Of a stretch of 64,000 bases of DNA, positions 20,087 through 63,363 are shown in pieces; positions within the stretch are counted from its first letter, which is position 1, and each line of letters opens with the position of its first letter. The notes beneath the pieces were generated by a model that searched no databases, was not told the DNA's origin, and saw only the letters and a program-made list of their open reading frames with translations. Origin of the DNA: Odobenus rosmarus divergens (Eukaryota; Chordata; Mammalia; Carnivora; Odobenidae); assembly GCF_000321225.1 (NCBI RefSeq), contig NW_004450302.1, forward strand, positions 5,256,393 through 5,320,392, read 5' to 3'. The translations under genes and the position numbers were made by a program.

Positions 20087-22596
20087 GTAACGCGGCGCCC
20101 CCACGGACCCCCGGAACCCGGCGGCGGGCGCCCCTTCTCCTGCTCGCCCGCCGCCGCTCCCCCCCGCCCCCGCGCCCGGCGGCTCTCGCCCTCGCGGGGA
20201 TCCGGCTGTCCGAGCCGGGGCCCCGCGGCCCGCGAACCCGGGCGCCCTCGCAAGGTTAAGCGGAGGTGACGTGACGGCCCGGGGAGCAGCCGGTGCCTCG
20301 TCGTGGCGCGGGGCCCGCGGGGCGCGGAGAAACCTGTTCCCCGGCGCGGCCACGCGAGCCACACGTGCCCAGGGTGCGGGCAGACGGAGTTCCCTCCGAT
20401 TTAGGGCAGGGCCCGGCATTTCCACACTTTACATTTGGGGCACAGATCTGGACTTTAAGGGAGAAGTTAAGTATTGAAATCTTAACCAGGCCCATCTGGG
20501 AAGAGAACGTTCTCGGTTAACATGTGAAATGTTGGAAAGGGCACTGGAAGTGGGCCAGAAGAGTGACATGACCGCTCTCTGACGTGTTTCCTTCAAAGGC
20601 AGCCAACGCTTAATCTCCACATCTAGATTCTCAAACCACCTACTTCTTAGGATGATAACACCCCTAATACCATTGACATTTTCCGGGTGTCTTCATGATG
20701 GGAACAGCCTTTCTGCTAAAAAGAGTATCAGTGTCAGGGTTTGGGTGGGATTTCTGTTTACACCTTATGTGGGCTAACATGTTACAGGACTTGGAGAACC
20801 TGCCTTGGGAATTGGGGGGGGCGGATTCTGAGGATGGGACAGAGCCCTATTTCAGCCTTTCCAGGGTACTTCCTAACGGCGACCTCCTTTTGCGTGCCAG
20901 GCCTCCGAGGAGCTCCTGCAGCAGCACTACCTTGACCTGAAGGACCGTCCCTTCTTCCCGGGGCTAGTGAAGTACATGCACTCCGGGCCCGTTGTGGCCA
21001 TGGCAAGTGCTTCGCGGGGGTGGGGGGATGGGAGGAGGGGCCGGGAATAGGGGCTGGTGCGGAACCGGCTTGCTCAGTGCGGCGTGGCCTCTTTTTAGAC
21101 ATCTTCCCCAGCCACTTCAAATTCCTTTGTTTTACAAATGGAGCCTGCTGGGGCTAGAGCAGTTAGGAGCTTGGGAGGAAAAAAAAGGCGAACCAGACCT
21201 TAGAAAGTTCTCTGTAACCCAGTGCTAGAAATGGAGTAGTCTTTTTCCTCCTCTGGCATTAATGTCCAGCTGGGAATGGAGAGGAGTAGGAAGTTCGGGA
21301 GGCAGGCACTGAAATCGGCCCGGGTTCTCGGAGGGTGGCTTTGTTCTTCCCGTTCTTCCCCTGCCTACACTTTCTGCTTTCACGGGGATCCTCACCATGT
21401 CCTGCGCTAATGTCCTTGCCCCGACCCGGTTCCAGCCTGATCACTGTGCTCTACCCCTTCCATCACCCTTTCTCCTCGCGCTTGTGGCTGCCTGAGGTTC
21501 TTCTGTCCTGTTCATCTTCCTCTCATTTAGGTGGGAAGTCCCCGAGTTGGGTAGACGGTTTCTGTGTATCCGAGCGATACGCTGGGGATGGAGCACGGAG
21601 CGCCCCGTACAGGCCCCTGCTGTCCAGTACGGGCTGAGCTGCCTGACCGAGTCACTGGCTGGTCTGACGGGAGCGAGCTGGAAGGCACGGGTCAAGGTTT
21701 GTACTGAAATGGTCCCAAGTGACAGATCTGATGCAGTCCCTCTTCCCGACTGTTTCTAGGTCTGGGAGGGACTGAATGTGGTGAAGACGGGGCGAATGAT
21801 GCTTGGGGAGACCAACCCCGCGGATTCTAAGCCCGGCACCATTCGTGGGGACTTCTGCATTCAAGTTGGCAGGTAAGGCCTGAGGGGCATGGAGGACTGT
21901 TTCTCAAAGGCACTTCACGGGGGGTATGAAACTTTATTGGCGTATCCCAATTTTAGGAAAATTTGAACTTTTAAATTTAGGTGGAAATGATCACTGGATG
22001 AAAGTTTTCTTCAATAGTGACTTCCTTATGCTACTTAAAATTTTACCTAAGGCCTCGCATAAGGGAGCTTCATGTGGCTGGAAAGCGCGGAGTGAGGGGG
22101 GAAGCCTCGGCTTTGCTCCTTGTGGCTGTGGCTATGGGTGCGCCACTTAACCTTTTGGTTAAGCCCCCCCCCCCATTTTATAGTTGCTTTTAAGAGGAAA
22201 TACTTTGGGGGGGTAGTCTTGTGCTTCGAGTGGCAGTTTGGCTGAAAAGGTCTGCAGTGACTCCTTTGTCTTAACTATAAACAGACTTTGGCACTTTGAA
22301 ATGTGGTAACCTGGGGGACGCCTGGGGGGCTCAGTCAGTGAAACATCTGACTCTTGATCTCAGCTCGCTCTTGATCTCAGGGGGTTGTGAGTTCAAGCCC
22401 CACGTTGGGCTCCATACTGGGTGTGGAACCTACTTTAATAAATAAAATGTGGTAACAAGTATTTGTTCTCTTTCTTAGGAACATCATTCATGGCAGTGAT
22501 TCAGTAAAAAGTGCAGAGAAAGAAATAAGTCTCTGGTTTAAGCCTGAAGAGTTGGTTAACTACAAGTCTTGTGCTTTTGACTGGATCTATGAATAA
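19961..22596 (+). CDS. NME2: Nucleoside diphosphate kinase B (NM23-H2 orthologue), joined from 4 exons
   Basis: Join 19961-20086, 20901-21002, 21760-21872, 22479-22596, giving 152 codons, full family length. It catalyses the same NTP regeneration as NME1 and forms hexamers with it; the human protein is also described as the PuF factor acting at the MYC promoter and as a protein histidine kinase. Seen: Lys12, Tyr52, Arg88, Thr94, Pro96, RGD at 105-107, His118 in NIIHGSD, then the NME2-type [19 protein letters not shown]-terminal region and final DWIYE. MAHQERT is the N terminus (human MANLERT). Residue 89 is Met where human has Val, residue 141 is Asn where human has Asp. It is told from NME1 by the basic C-terminal third (Lys124, Ser131, Lys135) and by FFPGL in exon 2. 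Confidence 0.97.
20901..21002 (+). CDS. NME2: NME2 coding exon 2 (residues 43-76), GC donor
   Basis: Acceptor TGCCAG. Reads [13 protein letters not shown] through VVAM. The base pair after ATG is GC (GCAAGT), so this intron is GC-AG. No nearby GT keeps the family length. Confidence 0.95.
21760..21872 (+). CDS. NME2: NME2 coding exon 3 (residues 77-113 and part of 114)
   Basis: Acceptor TTTCTAG, donor GTAAGG, 113 bases, phase 2 end. Differs from the NME1 copy mainly at silent sites; Val89 is replaced by Met. Confidence 0.96.
22311..22444 (+). repeat. Short tRNA-Lys SINE next to the NME2 last exon
   Basis: Target duplication AAATGTGGTAAC at 22299-22310 and 22445-22456. The right copy ends 22 bases before the exon start. 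The head contains a duplicated CTCTTGATCTCAG unit. Confidence 0.9.
22479..22596 (+). CDS. NME2: NME2 last coding exon with catalytic His118
   Basis: Acceptor TTCTTAG. Encodes [10 protein letters not shown] through WIYE with TAA at 22594-22596. A CanSINE with its target duplication ends only 23 bases before the exon. Confidence 0.96.
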
Positions 22597-22714
22597 AAGG
22601 TGGACAAAGCATCAGTCCCCTTTGGCACCACTTGACGTGGCCCTGGACACACCTCTTCATTCCACTGACTTGGAAGTAATGGCATCATTCTTTCCTTTCT
22701 AAAACGTACTTACC

Positions 22715-22720
22715 AATAAA
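22715..22720 (+). terminator. NME2: NME2 polyadenylation signal AATAAA
   Basis: AATAAA lies 119 bases after the stop codon. Cleavage is expected near 22735, giving a short 3' UTR. Confidence 0.85.
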
Positions 22721-23099
22721 GCCTTTGGAAACTGGTGCAGCCTTTTGTGCTTACTTGCTACGACACTGCAAGAAGTGACTCTGTTCCTTGGCTTTCGCAG
22801 CATTATCCAGAACCAAATAATCCTGCTTGCTGTGAAAGAATGATCTGACTCTTCTTAGCACCTGGGTGTACTGCTAGACTCTAGGAGGTAAAGTAGAGAG
22901 GCTGAAGAGGGCAAGTGTGGCATTGACCGTGTGTCTAAAAAGGAAATGATGGAAATAAATATCCTGACCAGCTTGGAGGATGTAGACATGTAGATTTCTG
23001 TACAGTGAATTTGTTGAAACTCAAGTGAAACAGAGTAGTCAAGTCCAGATTTACATCTTTGTTGACTGCTAACTGGGCAAGTTATGAGAAAAATGGAAG

Positions 23100-23205
23100 T
23101 CTAAAGACATTTGTAAAATGAGGGTAATACCACTGCAATGCAGGTTTAAAAGAAAGAATATATCTAGTGCCTGGCCCCTGGTAAGTGTTCTCTGCAACCT
23201 TACCC
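23100..23205 (+). repeat. MIR fragment
   Basis: TTGTAAAATGAGGGTAATACC and TAGTGCCTGGCCCCTGGTAAG. Confidence 0.6.
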
Positions 23206-23299
23206 TCCTTCTTACTCTTCCCTGGAGTGAGATAAGCCTGTTTTCTGGGCTACATGCAGCGACTGGTTACAAAAGTCTTACTGCCTGCTTTTAAGGTTA

Positions 23300-23361
23300 A
23301 TTCTCTCTCTCCCTGTATCTCTGTCTCTCAAATGAATAAATAAATCTTAAAAAAAAAAAAA
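23300..23361 (+). repeat. CanSINE 3' tail fragment
   Basis: Only the CT body end, AAATGAATAAATAAATCTT and A tail remain, facing a minus-strand copy. Confidence 0.75.
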
Positions 23362-23525
23362 AGATTTGTTTGAGAGAGCATGAGCAGGGGGTAGGGGGAG
23401 AGGGAGAGGGAGAAGCAGGCTCCCAGCTGAGCAGGGAGCCCGATGCGGGGCTCGATCCCAGGACCCTGGGATTATGACCTGAGCCGAAGGCAGACGCTTA
23501 ACCGACTGAGCTACCCAGGCGCCCC
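23362..23525 (-). repeat. CanSINE
   Basis: Begins at AGATTTGTTTGAGAGAGC without the usual TTTATT block. Ends GCTACCCAGGCGCCCC. Confidence 0.9.
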
Positions 23526-23534
23526 TGCATTTTT

Positions 23535-23730
23535 TTTTTTTAGATTTTATTTATTTGACGGAGAGAGACACAGCAAGAGAGGGAACACAAGCAGGGGGAG
23601 CGGGAGAGGGAGAAGCAGGCCTCCCGCCGAGCAGGGAGCCCGATGCGGGGCTCGATCCCAGGACCCTGGGACCATGACCTGAGCCAAAGGCAGATGCTTA
23701 AGCGACTGAGCCACCCAGGCACCCCTGGAT
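23535..23730 (-). repeat. CanSINE
   Basis: Flanked by CTGCATTTT repeats (23526-23534 and from 23731). Confidence 0.92.
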
Positions 23731-23829
23731 CTGCATTTTAATGGGTTTCAAAGTCTCACAGTGACACACAAGCTGAGGTATTTGGATGGACAGCAGTTAA
23801 TTATGGGCTTATTCTGTGTCAAGGCTGTT

Positions 23830-23990
23830 CATGAATTTATTTATAGTCTTCACAACTCTTGGGGATACCAGTACCAATCTCCTATTTTACAGCTGAGGAA
23901 ACTGGGTCAAGTTAGAGAATTAACAAGGATGGTTTCAGTGGAAGCAGCTGGCTTCGGACCCCATGCTCTTGGTTACTGTTTTACTACCTT
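23830..23990 (-). repeat. MIR fragment
   Basis: TCCTATTTTACAGCTGAGGAAACTG and CTTCGGACCCCATGCTCTTGG are reversed MIR. Confidence 0.7.
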
Positions 23991-24710
23991 TACCTAGTTT
24001 TCCTTCCAAATGACACCTGAAAATTTTGAGTTAGGAGGGTACCTGAAATCAAATTTGGAGTGGGGCAAGGTGAGAGGAAGGGTGTGAACTTCGGGACTTA
24101 ATTCGGTAGAACTGAACGAGAAAGGGTGTACTATGGTGAGATTAAAGTTACTGCCTCTGGAGTAAGGTTGGATTTTGGACCTCATGCTATCTCCCAGCTA
24201 GCTGTGTGTATGCGGACAACTCCTTCAGAACCTTTTATGTTTTCCATAAAATTTTTTTTGGAGTACAAATTAAATACATTATTTAAATGCCATAGCCGCA
24301 GTTAACAGTTTGCAAGAGGAAATCCTTTACTGTTGTCCCCTGATCTCACAAGGATGGTTAACCACCACAGGAGTAAAAAGTTACTAGTTTTTACTAGTAA
24401 CTAGTTTTACTAGTTACTAGGACTAGACTTGGTAGTCCTGGAACGTATGTTGGGATAAAGCACACCAGGAACCTAGTTTTCCCAAGGGGCATGTAATGGT
24501 TTCAAGAATAGTATGTGTATCTCAAATCTCAGGGGACTGTTAATGAGAGCCAAGCTGGGAATTCCCACGTACTAGGCAACCGTTCAAGCCATGTAAGGTA
24601 GAAAGCAGGGCAGAAATTAGGGTTGCAGTGTGTTATATTTTTCTAAAGCGTGATGATGAAATTAACCCCAGAAGACCCAACCCATGTTACCTTACATCCA
24701 TAAAATTCTT

Positions 24711-24893
24711 TTTTTTTTTTTAAGATCTTTTTATTTGACAGAGACACAGCGAGAGAGGGAACACAAGCAGGGGGAGTGGGAGAGGGAGAAGCAGGCCTCC
24801 CACCGAGCAGGGAGCCCGATGTGGGGCTTGATCCCAGGACCCCATGACCTGAGCTGAAGGCAGACGCTTAACGACTGAGCCACCCAGGCGCCC
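24711..24893 (-). repeat. CanSINE
   Basis: Lacks the CTGGGATCATGA block in part (CCCATGACCTGAGC). Confidence 0.92.
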
Positions 24894-25434
24894 CCTCTAC
24901 AAACTGCTTTTTTTAGTAAAAGTTGAGTAATTTACTAAGGACTTAGTTGTTTGTAAAGGGGGGTGTCTCACGTTTCCTCTTCACGCAAACAGCAAGAGCC
25001 AGCTGGGATCATTTATTTACATCCTATGAATTTTGTCTGCTATTGAGATTAATGGAGCTTAAAAAAAAAAAGTCCCCCAGCAAGCACGCCAACCCTGAAA
25101 CCCCATGTTGTAGCTACAGTGAAGGACTCTTCCCACCCGTGGCCCGCACTCCCCGCTGCCCGTGCTGTGGCTTGGCCATTTACCTTTGTCTGTGAAACCT
25201 TGGCTCAAACGCAGCCATGTTCACGCCATACCTGGGGCTTAGGGGCCCCGTCCGCTGTTCCTCCTTGTCAGCCAGTAGCAAACGTGCCTGCTTTTCCCTC
25301 AGGTCACAGGTCGTGTGAGAAGGAACCCACCTGGCTTTCTCAGGGGCTTGTGATTGCTTATAGAAGGCGTCCGATATCTGAATAAAAAAGGAAACCCCTC
25401 AAAAGACCAAAGCGTATTAAAGAATTGCTCCGAT

Positions 25435-28400
25435 ACAACTTAACTTTAACGTTTTATTTTGTGTAAAAAAGGGCAAATTTAGTGAATTATTTTCATCTTG
25501 TACACAAAGTTATAATTTTAATGCTTTTCACATCCATGCTGAAAATTTGCAGTTTGGTAAAAATGAAAGGAACATAAGTTTCTCTGAAGGAACTTTTCAC
25601 GCCATTATATACACTTCATGAGAAAGTCTCAAATACTTTCTCAGTGATCACAAGTTACCAAGAAAATAAAAGATTAAATTTGTACAGATATTGATCTATA
25701 TATCAAATACATACAGAAATGATGTAAAAACCTTATGCAGTTTACTTTGACCTCTGTCCTCAAAAGATTTGCCCAGGGACAGATGCTTTTCTTTTGTATA
25801 AATGACTGTGGCTTTATTTAAAATATGAAAATCAAAGGAAGCAACCCAGTTTCATCACAGTATTTTTAAAATCCCTTCCCAATAGTAAAGGATCATTACC
25901 AAATATATAGCACCATAATACAAGTATTGATGGGAGAGGGTATTCACATCACGCAAAATTAATATAATAAAAACAAACAAACACTGAAAACCCGTGTTAG
26001 TATCCGTAGAATAAGAAGTTGATAACAGCTTTAGCTTTCCTCATACACAGCAAGGAAAAGGTTAAAGAGTTTAAACTACCAAAAATCCCCAAATAATCCT
26101 AACAGGAAAAAAAATGAAAACAAACCCAAGGTCAGCAGTACATTTTGAACCGTAGAAGAGAATGGGGCTATTGGGTTGTAGAACTGGAGTTATGGCTGAG
26201 ACATCAATCTCCTCCGCACTAACTTGTTTTCTGTTCATCAGCAGCAGGAGTTAGAGCCTGAACGAGGAGGGCTTCAGACTGTGCTTAGACCATAGGAAGT
26301 CCTTGCCAACCTTTAACTGTGGGCATGGGATCAAGACGAGAAATACTTCACACAAACAGGTGGGACATTTGAAAACGCTCAGAGCCTGGTTTTGCTGTAT
26401 GACTGGAAGCTTCTAAGACCTGGCTACAAATGAGCATTGTGCACAGAACTAATTACCAGGCTCCAAATCAAATCCCTCCTGGTTTACTCAGTTCCCCACA
26501 GGGCCCCTAAGCCCCAAGTATGGCCGAGCACGCCCTGCAGCTCCTGTCATGGAACCAGAGCCTGAGAACGAAGACCGTGGTAAGCCCTGCTGTGAAAGTC
26601 TTCTAGGCTTTTTGCTTATGGGAAGATTCTTAAAAGTTAAAGATTTGGGAAGTGTGAGGATGTCACATTTACAGTAGGTCCCTCTCAGTAAGGTTGTTTA
26701 AGATAAATATCCAGTAATTTAACAGCTGAATTCACATATATTTGACACATGAGAATCAACTTGGCGTTGATATGATCTGCATTTATGCCCCTAAAGAGTC
26801 AGTATTAAGAAATGTTGACATGCGATTCCATACATTCTTACACTATAAAGTAACAAATTTTACTTCCAGTAGCAACTACAAAACCTTATGTTATTAACCC
26901 CTCTTGCATAGAATGAGGTAAACCTGTGCGTATTACCAATGCTATTATTCCCCAAAGTAGAGCAATATTTTAGAAAATAAATTGCTGGTTTTTAATGTTC
27001 TATGCATTTTAAAATTCAAACAAAAATCTTACCTAAAATGGTCTCCTGGGGCTTTCCATTACCATTTTTTTTTTTAAAGCATTCCATAGGCTGAAGGACT
27101 TTAGAGGTTAATCATTTTGATTAATTTCTAATTAGCCCTACCTATATTCCAGAGGAGATGGCCAATGTTACCACTCTGAAGAGGCCAGGCTAAGACCCAG
27201 AAGCACTTCTAGAACAGATGCAATTAATTCCTGAGAGTTTAGTTTATGAACCTCACTGGTAAACGCTAGAGCTCTCCCATTCAGTCACAACTCAGAAAGT
27301 TAGAAAAATGCAGAGAGCAAACCTGTCACCAATTTACCCTTGTATCTTTTAAAGGAAGCCATGTGAATTTTAAAGTAGGGAATGTTTGAAATGGTCCAAA
27401 TCAGTTATTACTGTTAAAATTAATTTTGAATACAATTAAAAGACAATTCATACTATATATATATATATTTATATATGGAATTTTAAGAAAATTAAATTCT
27501 CTTTCAAATTATTATTATTTTTTTTAAACAAATCCAGGATAGTTAAAAGCAGAGCTGGAATGATTTTGAATTCTAAACTGATTTTTGGCTTTAAACAACT
27601 TTTGACTTGATTCTACTGGTAATACAGAAGAACATCTGTTTTGGGGTGTGGTTATACTCAGTATTATCTAACAGACGGAGGGAAATGGCAGGGAACTGAT
27701 CAGAATCCCTCTTGTGGGGTATCTTTTATAGTAAGGAAAAGAAAATGAACGAAGGACAATATTGCATTTTCCCCAATCCCTCAACGTGTAGACTGAGATC
27801 CTGTTTATCTTGTCAACCATTCCAGTTTAACACTTTAGTGTTAGGCTAATTTTAATCATTTTTTAATTAAAAGAGAACATATAAAAGTATCCAGAGTTCT
27901 TCCAGTTTCATATAGAACTCCAAATAAATTTTCACAGAATGAAAAACATTTCTGTACAAACATTAAAATGGGCTGCAATAAAATGCCAACAAGCAGAATT
28001 AATTACCCCTTCCATGATCTATGTGGTGATGAACCCTCCACGAGGGGGGAGGGGTTCAGTTGCATATTTCTGCAGCAAAGGAAGCTGGAGATGTGACTGG
28101 CCTAACTTCTCTAAAATCCCAAAATCTCCCAACAGGTACCAAAAAGGTTCATTTGTAATGACAGTTCATTTGCATTTACAACTATATCCTTCTTAAATCA
28201 TTTCCTTCAATCCTGCTACCTAAACTTTAATCTTACCAAAAAGTTAGAATTTCAGTTGTTAACAATGCACATAAATCCAAACTTGGAAAATATTACAAAA
28301 TTCTTTCAAAAGCTTCAAATACAACACAAAAATTGTCCATCTTTATAAATTGAAAAATTTCCCCACACGACTAAAATAGTTTCCCCACCCACCTGAAAAA

Positions 28401-28526
28401 TCTGGAACTGAAATTTTCTATGTTTAGCAAAATGTCCCAGTAGAAGAGCCCCGCTGTACAGCTCGAGTGATTATAAACCAGTCCTGTGTAAAAGCCTCCC
28501 CTCCCGCCTTCTGCCGTGGAGTCCTC
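25435..28526 (-). other. MBTD1: MBTD1 3' UTR
   Basis: About 3.1 kb, AT-rich, free of CanSINE. Contains an AT dinucleotide run near 27455-27475. Extent is set by the stop codon and the AATAAA at its far end; shorter forms through internal AT-rich hexamers are possible. Confidence 0.75.
25453..25458 (-). terminator. MBTD1: MBTD1 polyadenylation signal AATAAA
   Basis: AATAAA on the minus strand (TTTATT on plus), with cleavage expected near 25435, about 3.07 kb after the stop codon. This matches the long 3' UTR expected for the gene. Confidence 0.65.
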
Positions 28527-60382
<31,856 letters not shown>

Positions 60383-61002
60383 CTAATTAAGAAAACAGAA
60401 ACAGTGGTGTCATGATCATAAAATAAAACCCATTTTTTTAACTAACAGTTTTAATAAATTATTATCTAAAGGTTTGAATTTAAACATGAGACAGAAAATG
60501 TCTTCTGTTACCCAAATGATGGAAAAGCCTCGACAACAGTTAGAGAAAAGACTGGTACGATGCCATGGCTACAGTTCCAGAAAGTCTGACCATAGCTCAA
60601 GGTCTAACAGGCTTTACAAGGGTCTAAACCCACGAGCAAATATAAAGCAGATTCCACTTACATGTCCTTAGTGCTTGCCATGTGCCAGGCATTTTCACAT
60701 ACACTAAGAGCTCTAACTTTCTGAATGGATTATAAACAAAAGATGAAAAGAAGTGCAACGCAACTGAGGATTAACACAAAGTGCAACCTAGAAAGAGCCA
60801 AGTCTTGGAAAAATGCTAAGGGTAACAGGTTCTTTCAAGTTATGTTCAGAGGACAAGAAGGACAGGCTCAAAGCTTGAGGAAGGTGCTTGATTATTCCAT
60901 TTGGTAACAGAGGAAAACAAGACTCTGACTACTAAATGTGCCTCTTTTGTAAATTTGCATACTGGACAATAATCTGAAAGGCAGAATTAGAAGAAGGGTC
61001 AT

Positions 61003-61495
61003 TGTAATGGAATATTACTCATTCACAAAAAAAGAAGGAAATCCTGCCATTTGTGACAACATGGTTAAACCCGGAGAGCATATGCTAAGTGAAATAGTGT
61101 ATGGGATCATTTACATGTGGAAGCCTAAAAAAAAAAAGCCAATTTCATAGAAACAGAAAATAGAATGGTGACTGCCAGAGGCTGGGGGGGAGGATGACAT
61201 GTAGGTCAAAGGGTACAAAGTTTCAGTTATAAGAAGAGTAAACTGTGAAGATCTAACATACAGCATGGTAAGTGCAGTTAATAATACTGTACTGCATATT
61301 AGAAAGCTGCTGGGAGTAGATACTGTGCTCTTTTCCATGATCCTACACACGAAAGGAGAGCTAATTATGTGAAGCAATGGACAGGTTACTTATCTTGATC
61401 TTGGTAATCATTCCAGAACATACATACATATATCAAATCATCACATTGTACATGTTAAATACATACAACCGTATTTGTCATTTATTCCTCCAAAG
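61003..61495 (+). repeat. L1 3' end (old subfamily)
   Basis: GGAATATTACTCATTCACAA, ATGGTGACTGCCAGAGGCTG and CATTGTACATGTTAAATACA in L1MA/MB-type 3' UTR order. Confidence 0.75.
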
Positions 61496-61814
61496 AGGGG
61501 GGAAAAAAAAATCCAGAAAGTAACATAGCAAACAACTGCCTGAGTGGGTTCAAATCTCCACAAAAACAGCTAACCTGGAGGTAGTTTAACCAGTACTTAT
61601 AAATTTATTGAGAAATCATGGAAGAAAGATATGGTACCACAGGATTAGGGATGAAGAAAGGGTGTTTAAGGAGAGAAAAAACTGTATGGTTTCCTGTTGA
61701 AAAAATTACAGAACAGATAATTAAAAAGGTCTGTGACCATCTAGGTAAGGAAGTTGTGATCCCAAGGGAATCTTTGTCAAGAATTATACATATCAAACTA
61801 TAATTCCCATTACT

Positions 61815-61920
61815 AGGGTGTAAGCTCCACCAGGTTAGGGACTATTCTATATTGTTTCTCTCTGCATCTCTAGTATTTAAAATAGACCTGGGCACATATA
61901 AAGTTTCAATAAACCTTATT
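61815..61920 (+). repeat. L2 3' end
   Basis: GTAAGCTCCACCAGGTTAGGG through AGTTTCAATAAACC. Confidence 0.65.
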
Positions 61921-61974
61921 TCCTTTTGTGGTAATATTACTGAACTGTTATAACTGAACCATGGCGAGAGTATA

Positions 61975-62306
61975 GAGTAGACCCTTGAACAACATGGGTT
62001 TGAACTGTATGGGTCCATCTATGTGGATTTTTTTCAATAAATATGATATGGTACTGTAAACGTATCTTCTCTTTTCTTAGGATCGTCCTGAAAATACTTT
62101 CTTTTCTCTAGCTTACTTTAATGCAAAAATATATTATATAATATAAAAAACATACACAATATGTGTTAACTGTTAATGTTATCAGTAAGGCTTCTGGTCA
62201 ACAGTAGGCTATTAGTAATTAACTTTTTGGGGAGTCAAAAGTTACACATGAACTTGACTGTGTGGGGGATTAGCACTCCTAATCTGTGTTGTTCGAGGGT
62301 CGACTG
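61975..62306. mobile_element. Tigger2-like DNA transposon copy, internally deleted
   Basis: Inverted ends GAGTAGACCCTTGAACAACA and, reversed, CAGTCGACCCTCGAACAACA, with TA on both sides (61973-61974, 62307-62308). 332 bases, no transposase frame. Confidence 0.75.
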
Positions 62307-62504
62307 TATATTAATAGAAGCTGTTTTTTTTTTTTTTCAAGGAGTTAACACATTTGATAAAATCTCTCATGCGGCTTTGTCAATGATTGAGAAATTTAAG
62401 GTGAAGTAGAAGTTTTAACTGACTGGATGACCACACATAGTGGGTCCTGATAAATGACAGAAGTTTTTTCTCTTTTCTAAGATTTTTTTTAATGAAAAAA
62501 AAAT

Positions 62505-62708
62505 TTTTTTTTTTAAAGATTTTACTTATCTAATCGACAGAAAGAGAGAGAGACAGAGAGAGAGGGAACACAAGCAGGGGGAGTGGGAGAGGGAGAAGCA
62601 GGCTTCCCGCCGAGCAGGGAGCCCGATGCGGGGCTCGATCCCAGGACCTTGGGATCATGACCTGAGCCGAAGGCAGTCGCCCAACCAACTGAGCCACCCA
62701 GGCGCCCC
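62505..62708 (-). repeat. CanSINE
   Basis: Near-consensus; starts a block of three reverse SINEs in direct contact. Confidence 0.93.
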
Positions 62709-62816
62709 ACTTTTTAAAGATTTTTTAAGTAATCTCTACACCCAGTGTGGACCTTGAACCTACAACCCCAAGATCAAGAGTTGCATGCTCTACCGACTGA
62801 GCCAGCCAGGTACCCC
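62709..62816 (-). repeat. Short tRNA-Lys SINE
   Basis: AAGTAATCTCTACACCCAG body; ends GCCAGCCAGGTACCCC. Confidence 0.85.
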
Positions 62817-62932
62817 CAGTTTTTTTTTTTAACTTTATTTTTCAGTAATCTCTACACTCAATGTGGGGCTCAAACTCATGGCACTGAGATCAAGAGTCAA
62901 GTGCTCTTCCAAATGAGCCCGCTAGGCGCCCC
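62817..62932 (-). repeat. Short tRNA-Lys SINE
   Basis: Same subtype as its left neighbour; head worn to GAGCCCGCTAGGCGCCCC. Confidence 0.82.
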
Positions 62933-63116
62933 AGTGATGGGGAGTTTTTTGATACGGCCTGTAGGACTCTGTACCAGGCCCTGTGCTATTCAACTTTTTA
63001 ATCAAAGGACTAGAATATGACCTACAGGGCATTATCCTCAAATCTGCAAATGGCATAAAACTAGAATATTATGCAAAACAACCTTCACATTAAATGACAA
63101 AATTAGAAATAAAAAA

Positions 63117-63314
63117 AATTTTTTTAAAGATTTTATTTATTTATTTGATAGAGAGAGACACAGTAAGAGAAGGAACACAAGCAGGGGGAGTGGGAGAGAG
63201 AGAAGCAGGTCTCCCACGGAGCAGGGAGCCCCATGCTGAGCTCGATCCCAGGACCTTGGGATCATGACCTGAGCCGAAGGCAGACGCTTAACGACTGAGC
63301 CACCCAGGTGCCCC
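63117..63314 (-). repeat. CanSINE
   Basis: Flanked by AGAAATAAAAAA repeats (from 63105 and from 63315). Confidence 0.92.
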
Positions 63315-63363
63315 AGAAATAAAAAATTTCTAAGACCAAAATTTAGTAAGAAAAAGGTTATGT

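Larger units (their letters stand above)
19080..20370 (+). promoter_or_regulatory. NME2: NME2 CpG island / promoter
   Basis: Very GC- and CpG-rich block between NME1 and the first NME2 coding exon, densest at 19380-20290, continuing into NME2 intron 1. The NME2 non-coding first exon should lie here. A possible donor (CCCG|GTACGG, 19690) is visible, but I cannot fix the exon. No TATA box is apparent. Long open frames in all directions here are a by-product of GC content. Confidence 0.75.
19958..22735 (+). other. NME2: NME2 gene, coding part and 3' UTR
   Basis: Four coding exons 19961-20086, 20901-21002, 21760-21872 and 22479-22596, each the same length as its NME1 counterpart (126, 102, 113, 118), so the pair is a clear tandem duplicate. 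Introns are shorter than in NME1 (0.8, 0.8 and 0.6 kb), and only one CanSINE lies inside. Intron 2 uses a GC donor. The upstream non-coding exon is not resolved. Confidence 0.93.
22737..25430. other. Intergenic space between convergent NME2 and MBTD1
   Basis: About 2.7 kb with no gene. It holds two MIR-like pieces, a SINE-tail fragment, three CanSINEs (- strand) and a short ACTAGT-rich palindromic patch near 24380. I see nothing recognisable in 24000-24370 and 24900-25430. Confidence 0.6.

Noticed and set aside
19112..20425. 437-codon open frame on the minus strand, the longest in the window
   Set aside because: It lies across the NME2 CpG island and antisense to the first NME2 coding exon. 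Low stop-codon density from GC content explains it; the product is a low-complexity Arg/Pro/Ala string with no domain.
27455..27476. AT dinucleotide run, possible origin or promoter
   Set aside because: Ordinary microsatellite within the MBTD1 3' UTR.
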